Shown: positions 1-5,720 of the stretch, piece by piece | Position numbering within the stretch: the first letter of the stretch is position 1 | How the letters are laid out: each line of letters opens with the position of its first letter | From: Filomicrobium sp. | GTDB lineage: Bacteria > Pseudomonadota > Alphaproteobacteria > Rhizobiales > Hyphomicrobiaceae | NCBI GenBank assembly: GCA_030607105.1 | Contig: JAUWFF010000105.1 | Location: 1-5,720 of the forward strand | Length of the DNA: 5,720 bases | Direction: 5' to 3' | Translations under genes and position numbers: made by a program | The notes under the pieces: generated by a model | Told to the model about the DNA's origin: nothing | What the model saw: only the letters and a program-made list of their open reading frames with translations | Database searches by the model: none

Positions 1-44
1 GCGACGAGCGGACGCCCGCGTTCATCCAAAAGGCGCGCACCCAT
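1..44 (-). CDS. fabF1XL: Start of a beta-ketoacyl-ACP synthase, probably FabF1XL (partial, cut by window edge)
   Basis: Only the first 14 codons are present, reading MGARLLDERGRPLV on the minus strand from the ATG at 44-42. The ATG shares its A with the TGA stop of the preceding gene (TGATG), so translation is probably coupled. An AAGG stretch about 10 bases upstream, inside the end of the previous gene, may serve as ribosome binding site. A short polar leader ending in 'RPLV' is what precedes the 'VTGMG' beta strand of FabF-type ketosynthases. In the acpXL clusters of rhizobia the gene after fabF2XL is fabF1XL, the second 3-oxoacyl-ACP synthase of very-long-chain fatty acid elongation. The identification therefore rests on position and start context, because no catalytic residue lies within the window. 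Confidence 0.7.
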   Translation of the reverse strand, partial: MGARLLDERGRPLV

Positions 45-1258
45 CAGTGACCCGCCTTGCGAATGAGGGCCAGTGCTTCGCCGCGCCAGTGCCCCCAGCA
101 CGTCAGTAGGATCTGCTCGGGGGTCCCGGCGCAGGCATGCTCGATACCTGATTGATCAAACGGCGGATAGAAAGCGCCGCGCTGGAGAGCCATGGCCGCG
201 AGCGCCACGCCGACGGGGAAATGGGCTTCGACGCCATGGCCGAGAACTGTGCCGTATGCCCTGATGAAGGTCATGTAGCTCTGTTCGACAACGCCGCGCA
301 GAAACGACAGCTCCTCGCTGGTGGCCATTTCCGCGCCGCTGGCGCCGCTCAGAACGGCTAGCTGCTTGTCCTTGTTCAGCTTCGGTTGAAGGGACGCAAA
401 TTGCCGGCAGGCGTTATCGATTGCCGAGCAGTGCTTGCGGTCGCAGCGGCCCGACACGACATCTTCCAACTCGGCGTAGATGCGAGCTCCACGCGAAAGG
501 GCTTTGGATTCTTCCTCAAGCACCAGAAACGCGCCGATGCTGGCTGGCGCGAGACCGGAGGTAGTCGTGCCAGCCCGCTCCCATATCGGTTTGTGTTGGC
601 CCTGAAGCAGCATGCCGCCCAGTTCGAAGTTGAGCAGAATGTCTTCACGTTCTGAATTGAAGGCGCCACCGACCAGAAAGAGATCGCCTTGGCCCGCTTT
701 GATGCGGCGCATGGCCGTCTCGACCGCCGCCACGCCGGACATTTCCTCACCCATGAACGTGCGTGAGGAACCGGTGACCTTGTGAACGATGGAGATGTTG
801 CCGGCCAGCAGATTGGAAAGCTGCGCCAGGAACAGCGTGGGCCGCAGGTTGCTCGGCAGGATCTCGTTGGCGCGGATGTTCTGGTCGTTGCGCCCACGGA
901 TGGTCTCCAGTACCTTCATGTCGGTTGCCGTGTCGCGTTCGCCGCTTCCGGCTGCGACAATCATGTCTGTGCGATCCAGGTATTCCTGGTTTCCGGCGAT
1001 TCCCGCGTCGGCAAGTGCCAGCCCGGCGGCAAACGTTCCGATTCTTTGCCACGGCTCCATCTGCCGCAAGTCGCCCTTTTTCGGGACCTGCGTTGAGAAA
1101 TCGACCGGCCCCAAGGGATGCACGGGATAGGGCGAGAATTGCGTCTCATCAACGACGGGCTGTGGTGCCTCACAGTTTAGCCCCGACCAATGTGCTTCAG
1201 GTCCCTCACCTAGTCCGCTGAGGAGGCCAATGCCGGTAATGACAACCCTGGCGTTCAC
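44..1258 (-). CDS. fabF2XL: FabF-family protein of the acpXL cluster (FabF2XL type), catalytic residues missing
   Basis: A 404-residue thiolase-fold protein of the KAS II (FabF) family. The N-terminus (VNARVVITGIG...) is the usual first strand, and the stretch 'SNLLAGNISIVHKVTG' followed by 'DLFLVGGAFN' is the ketosynthase core. Aligned by eye to E. coli FabF, the nucleophilic Cys163 (TACxSG) is Glu172 (GEEMSG), His303 (AHGT) falls in 'SGASGA' with no His, His340 (GH) is kept as His341, and the C-terminal GFGGTN loop is replaced by 'GHWRGE'. It should therefore not condense acyl chains in the usual way. A structural or length-setting partner for the next gene's ketosynthase is the likeliest role (inference). 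In rhizobia this position holds fabF2XL, used for very-long-chain fatty acid synthesis on AcpXL. I chose the GTG at 1258-1256: it overlaps the fabZ stop as GTGA and has AAAGG seven bases upstream. The ATG at 1303 would overlap the upstream gene by about 49 bases and add 15 residues foreign to the fold. Confidence 0.86.
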   Translation of the reverse strand: MNARVVITGIGLLSGLGEGPEAHWSGLNCEAPQPVVDETQFSPYPVHPLGPVDFSTQVPKKGDLRQMEPWQRIGTFAAGLALADAGIAGNQEYLDRTDMIVAAGSGERDTATDMKVLETIRGRNDQNIRANEILPSNLRPTLFLAQLSNLLAGNISIVHKVTGSSRTFMGEEMSGVAAVETAMRRIKAGQGDLFLVGGAFNSEREDILLNFELGGMLLQGQHKPIWERAGTTTSGLAPASIGAFLVLEEESKALSRGARIYAELEDVVSGRCDRKHCSAIDNACRQFASLQPKLNKDKQLAVLSGASGAEMATSEELSFLRGVVEQSYMTFIRAYGTVLGHGVEAHFPVGVALAAMALQRGAFYPPFDQSGIEHACAGTPEQILLTCWGHWRGEALALIRKAGH

Positions 1259-1794
1259 GTTGCAGCCTTTTCCAATAAATGGACGCCGTCCCCGGAAATG
1301 CAAAGCCCGACTTCATGTGCGCGATCACCCATGTGCTGGCGCAGTTCATTGTTGGGAAACGGCACGATGCGGAACATCAAGGTTCCATCGCAGATACGCT
1401 TTTGACTTTCTCGAAGTCTGACGCTGGCATTCAAGACGGCGTAACCTGAACCGTCGTGTGCGCGTTCCGCCGAGCAAACAAGTTCGGACCCCGGCCGCAC
1501 GAATTCACGCAGCTTCACCTCCTTCAACGCCGCCAAAAACGGCATTCGCGCAAATCCGTTCAGCGACAGCAGCAGAAAGCCACACGTCTGCGCCATGAGT
1601 TCGGTGAGTAGAACGCCGGGCATGAGTGGATGACCGGGGAAGTGCCCCTCGAATATGGAATGATCATCAGGAATTCGGGCCCGAACGGATATCTTGGTTG
1701 CTGGGATATCAAGCGTTTCAATGAGGCTGACAAACTGAAACTTGTCGATCCTCATATCCGCCGCCGGACTCTCGGAGAGAGGACCTGACATCAT
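1255..1794 (-). CDS. fabZXL: FabZ-like 3-hydroxyacyl-ACP dehydratase of the acpXL cluster
   Basis: A hot-dog fold dehydratase of 179 residues that removes water from 3-hydroxyacyl-ACP during fatty acid elongation in the cytoplasm. The diagnostic motif is at residues 49-69: 'EGHFPGHPLMPGVL' followed by 'TELMAQ', with His51 and Glu65 as the expected catalytic pair. The order beta strand, central helix (LLTELMAQTCGFLLLSL) and later strands (ELVCSAERA, VLNASVRL, GTLMFRIVPF) is complete. The C-terminus runs about 30 residues past the last strand (from 'NNELRQHMG'), so the protein is longer than the roughly 150 residues of housekeeping FabZ. Its place between acpXL and the FabF2-type gene matches rhizobial clusters, so very-long-chain acyl-AcpXL is the probable substrate (inference). 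Two adjacent ATGs are possible: 1794-1792 overlaps the acpXL stop as ATGA, and 1791-1789 overlaps it as TGATG. The choice changes one residue. No strong Shine-Dalgarno is visible, so coupling to acpXL translation is likely. Confidence 0.88.
   Translation of the reverse strand: MMSGPLSESPAADMRIDKFQFVSLIETLDIPATKISVRARIPDDHSIFEGHFPGHPLMPGVLLTELMAQTCGFLLLSLNGFARMPFLAALKEVKLREFVRPGSELVCSAERAHDGSGYAVLNASVRLRESQKRICDGTLMFRIVPFPNNELRQHMGDRAHEVGLCISGDGVHLLEKAAT
1266..1270 (-). promoter_or_regulatory. Ribosome binding site that decides the GTG start of fabF2XL
   Basis: The minus strand reads GGAAAAGG, ending seven bases before the GTG at 1258-1256. The site lies inside the last codons of the fabZ gene. 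It favours the GTG over the upstream in-frame ATG at 1303. Confidence 0.6.
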
Positions 1795-2084
1795 GAGGCG
1801 GCTACGGATTCAGCCGACGCTCGGAGTTTGTCGACTTCGGCGCAGAAGTTCTCCAGCACGAAGTAACGTGATCCCTTGACGGCACCATCATTGACCTGCT
1901 GCGTCCAATCATCAAGCGGAATACTGATGCCGAATTTCTGTTCGATATTGAAGACCGCATCAAGGAAGTCGAGGCTGTCGACTTCAAGGTCCTCCGTCAC
2001 ATGAGAATCCGGTTTGATCCGTTCTTGCGGAATGTCGCAAATCTCTGAAATGAAACCGGCAACCGTATCGAACGTTGAAGACAT
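1791..2084 (-). CDS. acpXL: Acyl carrier protein AcpXL, for very-long-chain fatty acids of lipid A
   Basis: A 97-residue acidic carrier protein. The phosphopantetheine site is Ser37 in 'DLEVDSLDFLD', and the following 'IEQKFGISIPLDDWTQQVND' has the long-insert, WTQ-containing helix III region typical of AcpXL and not of housekeeping AcpP. 'SRYFVLENFCAEVDKL' is the last helix. AcpXL carries the growing C28 (omega-1)-hydroxy acid that the LpxXL acyltransferase attaches to lipid A in rhizobia and relatives. The ATG at 2084 is chosen because a GAGGGGG Shine-Dalgarno precedes it and because the protein then begins MSSTFDTV, just before helix I. The frame stays open for 52 further codons upstream (to 2240), but that stretch is basic and unlike any ACP. 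This is the first gene of the minus-strand operon, and it ends overlapping the dehydratase gene by four bases. Confidence 0.94.
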   Translation of the reverse strand: MSSTFDTVAGFISEICDIPQERIKPDSHVTEDLEVDSLDFLDAVFNIEQKFGISIPLDDWTQQVNDGAVKGSRYFVLENFCAEVDKLRASAESVAAS

Positions 2085-2329
2085 GTAATCCCCCTCAGTC
2101 ATTGCCGCCCTGCGGATGGCTGGCAAGTTAAAAACTTTACTAGCGTACTGGCCGATGCGGGATCGACGAAGTTTGGACGCCCTCGCATGCAACATCGACG
2201 GGCCGCCGAATCCCAATGAATGAAAGCCTAGGCGCGCCATGGTCTTGAGAACCTGATCTGCATCATACTTGGGCGCAGAGTCACACCGTAGGGTTTACGC
2301 CAACTCAATCGGGGAAATACTGGCCTTTC
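2085..2329. promoter_or_regulatory. Divergent intergenic control region between acpXL and the MaoC-SDR gene
   Basis: These 245 bases separate two gene groups that point away from each other, so both promoters are expected here or just inside. I saw no convincing -35/-10 pair on either strand. On the minus strand an AT-rich palindrome, AAGTT-AAA-AACTT (2125-2137), lies about 40 bases upstream of the acpXL start and could be part of a promoter or operator. On the plus strand TTGAGA (2245-2250) resembles a -35 box but has no good -10 at a proper distance. GGGG at 2311-2314 is about 15 bases before the ATG at 2330, too far to be a good ribosome binding site. No transcription terminator is needed or seen. 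Confidence 0.5.
2090..2096 (-). promoter_or_regulatory. Shine-Dalgarno of acpXL
   Basis: The minus strand reads GAGGGGG, then ATTAC, then the ATG at 2084. The GAGG part is eight bases from the start codon. It is the strongest conventional ribosome binding site in the minus-strand operon and fixes the short form of AcpXL. Confidence 0.7.
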
Positions 2330-3592
2330 ATGAGCGAAGATTCGAACGGTCGCGCCCAATCGGCCGCTACACATATCGGCCGGCGGGACAGGCTTGAAGA
2401 GCTTTATCCGGGCTATTCGGACAGCGTCATTCGGACGATTACTGCCGAAGATGTCGCAGCCTTTGCGCGTTTGTCTGGCGACTATAACGAGCTGCACACC
2501 GATGACGAATTCGCTGCTCGCACCGAATTCGCGCAGCGGGTTGTGCACGGTTTTCTGCACGCGAGCCTTCTATCCACACTTGTTGGCATGAAGATCCCCG
2601 GGCGGGGCGCGCTTTATCTTTCCCAGACCATCGACTTCAGCCATCCCGTCTTTATCGGCGATACGGTGGAAGCAACCGGCGTCATCGAGTCGATCGATCC
2701 GGTCACGCGCGTCCTCACTATCCGGACGGAGATCTCCAACCAAGAAGGCGCCTGTGTTCTCACGGGTACGGCGCGGGCCAAAGTGCTCCGCGTTCAGGAG
2801 GAGGAAAAGCCAATGCCGGCACGTGGCGCAGCACAGTTTGCCAACAACCTCCTGGAGGGACGCACGGCATTGGTGACGGGGGCATCTCGGGGTATTGGCC
2901 GCGCGATTGCTGCAGCACTCTGCGAGCATGGCGCACGTGTCATCGTCAATTTCAACAACAGCGAGCGCGCAGCGCAAAGTCTCGTTCGCGAACTCATTGA
3001 TCGCGGAGGTTCTGCTGAGCTGATCAAGGCCGACGTGTCGCAGGCCAAGGAAGCCGCCCAATTGGTTGAGCAGTCCGCACAGGCCGGTGGGATTGATATT
3101 CTTGTGAATAACGCCGGGCCGAGGATTAAGTCAGGCTCGTTCGGAAGCCTATCGTGGCCCGATATGCAACAAGCCAACGAACAGATTGTCGGCTCGGTCT
3201 TCAACGTTACGCACGCGGCGCTGCCGGCCTTGACGCAGACCAAGGGCAGTATCGTCAACGTGTTGAGTTCAGCGGCGCTTGGCCGCACGGCGCACAATTG
3301 GTTGCCCTACGTCGCCGCCAAGGCGGCACTGCATGCCATGAGCAAGAACCTCGCTCAGGAACTGGGCCCCACAGGTGTACGCGTAAACATGGTTTCACCG
3401 TCCCTGGTCGACACCGATCTAACGTCCGAGATCCCCGACCGCGTCCGGCAGATGTTTGTCTCGCGCACTCCTCTGCGGCGCTTGGCGACGCCCGAGGATG
3501 TCGCCAAGGCCGTGCTCTTTCTCACCTCTCCCTTTGCCGACTTCATCACCGGTGAGAATCTCCTCATCACCGGCGGCGACGTGATGCTCTAG
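2330..3592 (+). CDS. Fused MaoC-type enoyl hydratase / short-chain dehydrogenase (FabG-like ketoreductase)
   Basis: A 420-residue two-domain cytoplasmic enzyme. Residues about 25-155 are a MaoC/PhaJ-type hot-dog hydratase with the signature 'SGDYNELH', giving Asp51 and His56 as catalytic pair, and the usual 'VHGFLHASLLS' helix. Residues about 174-420 are a classical SDR: NAD(P)-binding TGASRGIG (183-190), NNAG (260-263), Ser314, and YVAAK with Tyr327 and Lys331, ending in 'TGENLLITGGDVML' as in FabG. Together the halves could reduce a 3-ketoacyl thioester and hydrate or dehydrate the product, that is, two steps of a fatty acid cycle or the making of a 3-hydroxyacyl group. Whether CoA or ACP carries the substrate cannot be told. 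The ATG at 2330 leaves a 24-residue polar leader and lacks a good Shine-Dalgarno. The halves are joined by a Glu-rich linker that also encodes a strong internal ribosome binding site. The FkbH-like gene follows after 20 bases, probably in the same operon. Confidence 0.93.
   Translation: MSEDSNGRAQSAATHIGRRDRLEELYPGYSDSVIRTITAEDVAAFARLSGDYNELHTDDEFAARTEFAQRVVHGFLHASLLSTLVGMKIPGRGALYLSQTIDFSHPVFIGDTVEATGVIESIDPVTRVLTIRTEISNQEGACVLTGTARAKVLRVQEEEKPMPARGAAQFANNLLEGRTALVTGASRGIGRAIAAALCEHGARVIVNFNNSERAAQSLVRELIDRGGSAELIKADVSQAKEAAQLVEQSAQAGGIDILVNNAGPRIKSGSFGSLSWPDMQQANEQIVGSVFNVTHAALPALTQTKGSIVNVLSSAALGRTAHNWLPYVAAKAALHAMSKNLAQELGPTGVRVNMVSPSLVDTDLTSEIPDRVRQMFVSRTPLRRLATPEDVAKAVLFLTSPFADFITGENLLITGGDVML
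2796..2804 (+). promoter_or_regulatory. Strong internal Shine-Dalgarno in the domain linker of the MaoC-SDR gene
   Basis: AGGAGGAGG is followed eight bases later by an in-frame ATG (2813-2815, Met162). It lies exactly between the hydratase and the dehydrogenase domains. It is far better than the site in front of the annotated start at 2330. Initiation here would give a free 259-residue SDR, the usual size of a single-domain FabG-like enzyme. Confidence 0.55.
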
Positions 3593-3612
3593 AACGAACG
3601 GGAAAACCGGCA

Positions 3613-5340
3613 ATGACCGCCATCATGAAAGCAGCCGCATCGCCGTCGCGCAGCGTAACACTGCGACTGTTGGGTTTCTCCACCGGCGACATTTTACAAC
3701 AGGCACTGATCTCGGCCTTCTCACAGGTGGGTTATGATGCGCAGCTGACGTCGGCAGGATTTGGAGCGGTCGTCACGGAACTGCTGGAGCCCGCGCCGGA
3801 GTTACCTGATGTGATCGCGATTCAGATCGATCCCGGTGGCCTCATAAAGCGCGATTGGCGCCTTTCAAGCCAAGACGCCGAGCGACTATTTGAACAAAGC
3901 ACCGAGACATTTCTTGCTGCCTTGGAAGGGTTCTCCCGTACGCACCGCGCCCAGGTGCTTATCAACACTCTGCCGTCGCCAATCTCGCCGTCGGCCGGTT
4001 TTCTAGACCCCTTTCATCCGGACGGCACCGGCTATCTGACAAGCAGCTTCAACCGTCGCCTCGGCGACCGTGCGGGCGACTTGAACAACGTGACGATCGT
4101 CGACACGGACTTGGCGATGGCCGACATCGCGCCCACCAAGAGATCGGACCCCAAGCTCTGGTATTATGGTCGCATCCCCTACTCAACGGAGGCAACGCGG
4201 GCGCTGGCGGCCGCGTTCGCCGAGGCCTACGCCGCGCGTGAATCAAAACCCGTAAAAGCGCTTGCACTCGACCTCGATAATACACTCTGGCGCGGCATTT
4301 ATGGAGAAGATGGTCTGCAGGGGATCGAGTGCGGCGACGATTTCCCTGGCAACGCCTTCAAGGCCTTCCAAAATGAGTGTTTGCGGCTCAAAAGTCAGGG
4401 ATTGCTGTTGACGATTCTGAGCAAGAACGATGAAGACGTGCTGGAGGTGTTCGATGCGCATCCCGGAATGGCGCTGAGACGTGAGGATATCGTCGCCCAC
4501 CGTATCAACTGGGAACCCAAGGCTCAAAATGTTCGTAGCCTCGCCGATGAACTCAGCATCGGGCTCGACAGCTTCCTGTTCCTTGACGACAGCCCGCACG
4601 AGCGGGAGGCCATGCGGCGGCTGGCACCCGAGGTGCGCGTGCCTGAACTTCCCGATGACCCTGCCGGCCGTATCGATTTCCTGCGTAACCAACGACCGCT
4701 TTGGCCGCGGCGTCTTACTGCCGAGGACCGGTCGCGATCGGAGCTCTACGTCGTGCAAAGCAAGGGACGCGCGCTCAGGAACCAGGTGGCCAGTATTGAT
4801 GAATATCTGGCGGGCCTCGGCCAGCGGTTGTGCATCGAGCCAATGCGGTCGGCGACGTTGCCCCGCATCGCGCAAATGCACGCGCGGACCAATCAGTTCA
4901 ATCTAACGACGCTGCGGTTATCGGAAACCGAACTGGCTTCGCAGATGGCTGATGAGGGCGGCCACAGAGTCATTCTCGGCCGTCTTAGCGATCAGTTTGG
5001 CGACCATGGGATCGTGATTTGCGCCTGCGCTTGCCGTACGGGCGATCGCGCGGAGCTCCTGACCTTTTTAATGAGCTGCCGTGTCATCGGGCGTCAGGTT
5101 GAATACGCGTTCCTGGGCGCGCTCTTGAAGAACCTTGTCGCCAGCGGCGTCAAAGAGGTCGCCGCCCGCTGCATCCCGACGCAAAAGAACAACCCCTCTC
5201 GAGACTTTTACGAGAAGGCCGGCTTTACTCTTGAAAGCCGTGCTAGCAAGGACCTTGGCTCGGAAACCAGATGGCTCTGGCATAAGGACACCCACCGCCT
5301 GCCCGGATCAGACTTCATCTCAATCGAGACCGACGGTTAG
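3613..5340 (+). CDS. FkbH-like protein: HAD-IIIC phosphatase with GNAT-like acyltransferase domain
   Basis: A 575-residue protein of the FkbH family. FkbH enzymes dephosphorylate 1,3-bisphosphoglycerate and load the glyceryl group on an acyl carrier protein, as in methoxymalonyl-ACP formation for polyketides. Residues 15-205 are the N-terminal domain common in long FkbH homologues. The HAD domain has the nucleophile motif DLDNTLW (Asp220, Asp222), 'GEDG' just after, Ser270 in 'LSKND', Lys303 in 'NWEPKAQN' and the acidic pair Asp325-Asp326 in 'FLDDSPHE'. The C-terminal part shows family hallmarks: 'RTNQFNLTTLRL', 'FGDHGIV', 'SCRVIGRQVEY' (Cys489) and the GNAT-like end 'NNPSRDFYEKAGF'. All expected catalytic residues are present. 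The ATG at 3613 has a weak GGGA nine bases upstream, and a second ATG four codons later is less likely. The upstream MaoC-SDR gene ends 20 bases before, so the two are probably cotranscribed. The real acceptor carrier is unknown, and AcpXL is the only one in view. Confidence 0.92.
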   Translation: MTAIMKAAASPSRSVTLRLLGFSTGDILQQALISAFSQVGYDAQLTSAGFGAVVTELLEPAPELPDVIAIQIDPGGLIKRDWRLSSQDAERLFEQSTETFLAALEGFSRTHRAQVLINTLPSPISPSAGFLDPFHPDGTGYLTSSFNRRLGDRAGDLNNVTIVDTDLAMADIAPTKRSDPKLWYYGRIPYSTEATRALAAAFAEAYAARESKPVKALALDLDNTLWRGIYGEDGLQGIECGDDFPGNAFKAFQNECLRLKSQGLLLTILSKNDEDVLEVFDAHPGMALRREDIVAHRINWEPKAQNVRSLADELSIGLDSFLFLDDSPHEREAMRRLAPEVRVPELPDDPAGRIDFLRNQRPLWPRRLTAEDRSRSELYVVQSKGRALRNQVASIDEYLAGLGQRLCIEPMRSATLPRIAQMHARTNQFNLTTLRLSETELASQMADEGGHRVILGRLSDQFGDHGIVICACACRTGDRAELLTFLMSCRVIGRQVEYAFLGALLKNLVASGVKEVAARCIPTQKNNPSRDFYEKAGFTLESRASKDLGSETRWLWHKDTHRLPGSDFISIETDG

Positions 5341-5389
5341 ACATCCTCGCGCACAAGCGTATACAAGCCCAATGAAGGGCGGCGGATTG

Positions 5390-5412
5390 GGTGCGATTGG
5401 AACCGTCGCACC
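5390..5412. repeat. Perfect 7-bp inverted repeat between the FkbH-like and DUF454 genes
   Basis: GGTGCGA (5390-5396) and TCGCACC (5406-5412) pair around a nine-base loop. A second, weaker pair, CCCAAT (5368-5373) and ATTGGG (5386-5391), overlaps its left arm, so the two stems would compete. No T-run follows on either strand, so this is not a classical intrinsic terminator. It could be an operator or a Rho-assisted 3' end of the FkbH-like transcript. It sits 31 bases before the GTG of the next gene. Confidence 0.35.
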
Positions 5413-5443
5413 ATGTGGGGTCGAACCGAAGGTAATCTGGTAC

Positions 5444-5720
5444 GTGAAACCACTCCTCATAGTGTTGGGCTGCGTTGCCACTGTATTGGCGTTGGCGGGC
5501 GCGATTTTGCCCGGGCTGCCAACGACACCGTTTCTCCTGGTTGCCCTCTGGGCATTCGCGCGTTCCAGCCAGCGCCTGCACGATTGGCTGGTTCAAATTC
5601 CTGTTCTGCAGACCGCTCTAGTTGAGGCCAGGCGTTTCGAAGAAAAGCGCGCGATGCGGCCCGCGGTAAAGATCATTGCCTTTGTGATGGCGTGGGCGTC
5701 CGTGGCGGTAACCACGTTCC
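5444..5720 (+). CDS. YbaN/DUF454 family small inner-membrane protein (partial, runs off window)
   Basis: The first 92 codons of a small membrane protein, too incomplete to show its end. It begins with a hydrophobic segment (residues 4-22), then the family's hallmark PGLPTTPFLL (23-32) running into a second hydrophobic segment, then 'FARSSQRLHDWLVQ' on the cytoplasmic side, a charged stretch (EARRFEEKR) and the start of a third hydrophobic segment (from residue 75). This order matches the YbaN/DUF454 family, whose biochemical role is not established. The start is the GTG at 5444: GAAGG lies 11 bases upstream, and no in-frame ATG is found between the FkbH-like stop and this point. The 103-base gap with a hairpin before it suggests it may not share the job of the FkbH-like operon. 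Confidence 0.86.
   Translation, partial: MKPLLIVLGCVATVLALAGAILPGLPTTPFLLVALWAFARSSQRLHDWLVQIPVLQTALVEARRFEEKRAMRPAVKIIAFVMAWASVAVTTF

Noticed and set aside
376..1173. Several overlapping open frames on both strands inside the FabF2-type gene.
   Set aside because: Their translations are Arg/Pro/Ser-rich low-information sequences typical of frame shadows, and the ketosynthase frame is continuous across the whole stretch.
44..1258. The FabF2-type gene as a pseudogene because its active site is missing.
   Set aside because: The frame is intact over full length, the fold motifs remain, and it is start-stop coupled to both neighbours, which points to a kept non-condensing role.
2085..2240. A 52-codon N-terminal extension of AcpXL (open frame up to an ATG at 2240).
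   Set aside because: The extension is basic and unlike any carrier protein, while the ATG at 2084 has a good Shine-Dalgarno and gives the normal family length.
2245..2272. A possible sigma-70 promoter for the MaoC-SDR gene (TTGAGA as -35).
   Set aside because: The best -10 match, CATACT at 2264-2269, is only 13 bases away, and at 16 bases the hexamer TACTTG matches poorly.
2228..2560. A 110-residue minus-strand open frame upstream of acpXL, overlapping the MaoC domain.
   Set aside because: It lies mostly antisense to well-supported coding sequence, has no recognisable domain and no ribosome binding site that I could see.
4243..4881. A 212-residue minus-strand open frame inside the FkbH-like gene.
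   Set aside because: It is antisense to the conserved HAD domain, whose motifs are all on the plus strand. Long antisense frames are common in GC-rich DNA.
5413..5625. A plus-strand frame starting at ATG 5413, overlapping the DUF454 gene.
   Set aside because: It is out of frame with the clear PGLPTTPFLL family motif and gives a sequence with no recognisable domain.

Overview
The window looks like chromosomal DNA from an alphaproteobacterium, most likely of the order Hyphomicrobiales (the rhizobia/Brucella/Hyphomicrobium group). The basis is a divergent but clear copy of the start of the acpXL cluster: the special acyl carrier protein AcpXL, a FabZ-like dehydratase and two FabF-like ketosynthases. 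This cluster is characteristic of that order, where it builds the very-long-chain hydroxy fatty acid (27-hydroxyoctacosanoate type) attached to lipid A. The sequence is GC-rich and no genus can be assigned from it alone.

Left part, minus strand, read from 2084 down to 1: acpXL (1791-2084), a fabZ-type dehydratase (1255-1794), a degenerate FabF-family protein of the FabF2XL type (44-1258), and the first 14 codons of the next ketosynthase, probably fabF1XL (1-44, cut by the window edge). Every junction overlaps (ATGATGA, GTGA, TGATG), so this is one tightly coupled operon. The FabF2-type protein lacks the catalytic Cys, one catalytic His and the glycine-rich C-terminal motif. It is therefore probably a non-condensing partner, like a chain-length factor, for the FabF1-type enzyme.

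Middle: a 245-base divergent intergenic region (2085-2329) must carry the control signals for both directions. Apart from the acpXL ribosome binding site and a small AT-rich palindrome, no convincing promoter boxes are visible.

Right part, plus strand: a fused MaoC-type hydratase/short-chain dehydrogenase (2330-3592) is followed after 20 bases by an FkbH-like protein (3613-5340). The latter has an N-terminal domain, a HAD-IIIC phosphatase domain and a GNAT-like acyltransferase domain. These two can form an operon. They look like a small acyl-thioester tailoring module: hydration or dehydration plus ketoreduction, and loading of a three-carbon glyceryl-type unit on a carrier. No dedicated carrier protein lies beside them on the same strand, and the nearest one is AcpXL across the divergent promoter. 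The SDR half of the fusion has its own near-perfect internal Shine-Dalgarno sequence and ATG, so it may also be made as a separate protein.

Right end: after a 103-base gap holding a 7-bp perfect hairpin, a YbaN/DUF454 small membrane protein begins at a GTG (5444) and runs off the window. No tRNA, rRNA, CRISPR array, insertion sequence or phage feature was seen.
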